This document shows, piece by piece, positions 13,845 through 13,872 of a stretch of DNA of 13,872 nt (its first letter is position 1; each line of letters starts with the position of its first letter). The notes under the pieces are model-generated. The model made no database searches. It was not told the DNA's origin and saw nothing but the letters and a program-made list of their open reading frames with translations. The stretch is from contig CALICR010000164.1 in the NCBI GenBank assembly GCA_938049125.1, positions 1 through 13,872 on the forward strand. The letters run 5' to 3'. The position numbers were made by a program, and so were the translations under genes. Origin of the DNA: an uncultured Clostridia bacterium (GTDB taxonomy: Bacteria > Bacillota > Clostridia > Oscillospirales > Oscillospiraceae).

Positions 13845-13872
13845 AGATCGGAGAGCGTCGTGTAGGGAAAGA
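13845..13872. other. Illumina adapter remnant at the contig end
   Basis: The last 28 bases begin AGATCGGAGAGC and end GTGTAGGGAAAGA. They match the start of the standard Illumina TruSeq-type adapter (AGATCGGAAGAGC followed by GTCGTGTAGGGAAAGA) except for one missing A. Reverse-complemented they read ACACGACGCTCTCCGATCT, missing one T. Such a match is not expected by chance and marks unclipped adapter, not genome. Confidence 0.95.

Noticed and set aside
1..13872. CRISPR arrays, insertion sequences, tRNA or rRNA genes, phage or defence genes
   Set aside because: No regularly spaced direct repeats, no transposase or integrase, and no RNA-gene signature seen on either strand; intergenic gaps are all well under 300 bases and are accounted for by promoters and terminators.

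Overview
The window looks like a contig from a GC-rich member of the Clostridia, most likely a gut Oscillospiraceae/Ruminococcaceae-type bacterium. This is an inference from gene content and order: dgt directly before dnaG, tmcAL (ylbM) divergent from ackA, a eukaryote-like hexokinase upstream of a glycogen phosphorylase, Gram-positive GGAGG ribosome binding sites, and high GC. It is mostly ordinary core genome. There are no mobile elements, CRISPR arrays, tRNAs or rRNAs, and no gene-free stretch longer than 300 bases. I found no clearly new multi-gene system. The least explained parts are a three-gene membrane-protein cassette (about 7.5-8.6 kb) and a lone four-helix membrane protein whose promoter is built into a long AT-rich dyad (about 10.0 kb).

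Left block, 1-6.2 kb, all on the minus strand and read right to left: tmcAL (tRNA-Met wobble acetylation), rpmE (ribosomal protein L31, with its own strong promoter and terminator), hflX (ribosome-associated GTPase), an IMPACT/YigZ-family protein overlapping hflX by 8 nt, an HD-domain dNTP triphosphohydrolase (dgt-like), and dnaG (primase), which runs off the left edge. The block is about translation, ribosome rescue, nucleotide pools and replication.

Middle block, 6.2-10.5 kb: ackA (acetate kinase, plus strand) is divergent from tmcAL, with a small perfect palindrome at the start-site region between their promoters, and ends in a strong terminator. Converging on that terminator is a minus-strand operon of three membrane proteins (DUF1003 protein, 63-aa two-helix protein, 122-aa single-anchor protein) joined by overlapping start and stop codons. 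Back to back with that operon's promoter is the pepT promoter (tripeptidase, plus strand). pepT is followed by a 19-bp hairpin with a T-run that also contains the -10 box of a near-consensus promoter for a 139-aa four-helix membrane protein.

Right block, 10.5-13.87 kb, minus strand: a hexokinase (5' end missing) followed by glgP, separated by a short spacer holding a GC-rich hairpin. Together they would turn glycogen into glucose-1-phosphate and free glucose into glucose-6-phosphate. The last 28 bases match an Illumina sequencing adapter with one base missing, so the right end is very probably an untrimmed contig end and the hexokinase reading frame beyond about 13844 is not genomic.
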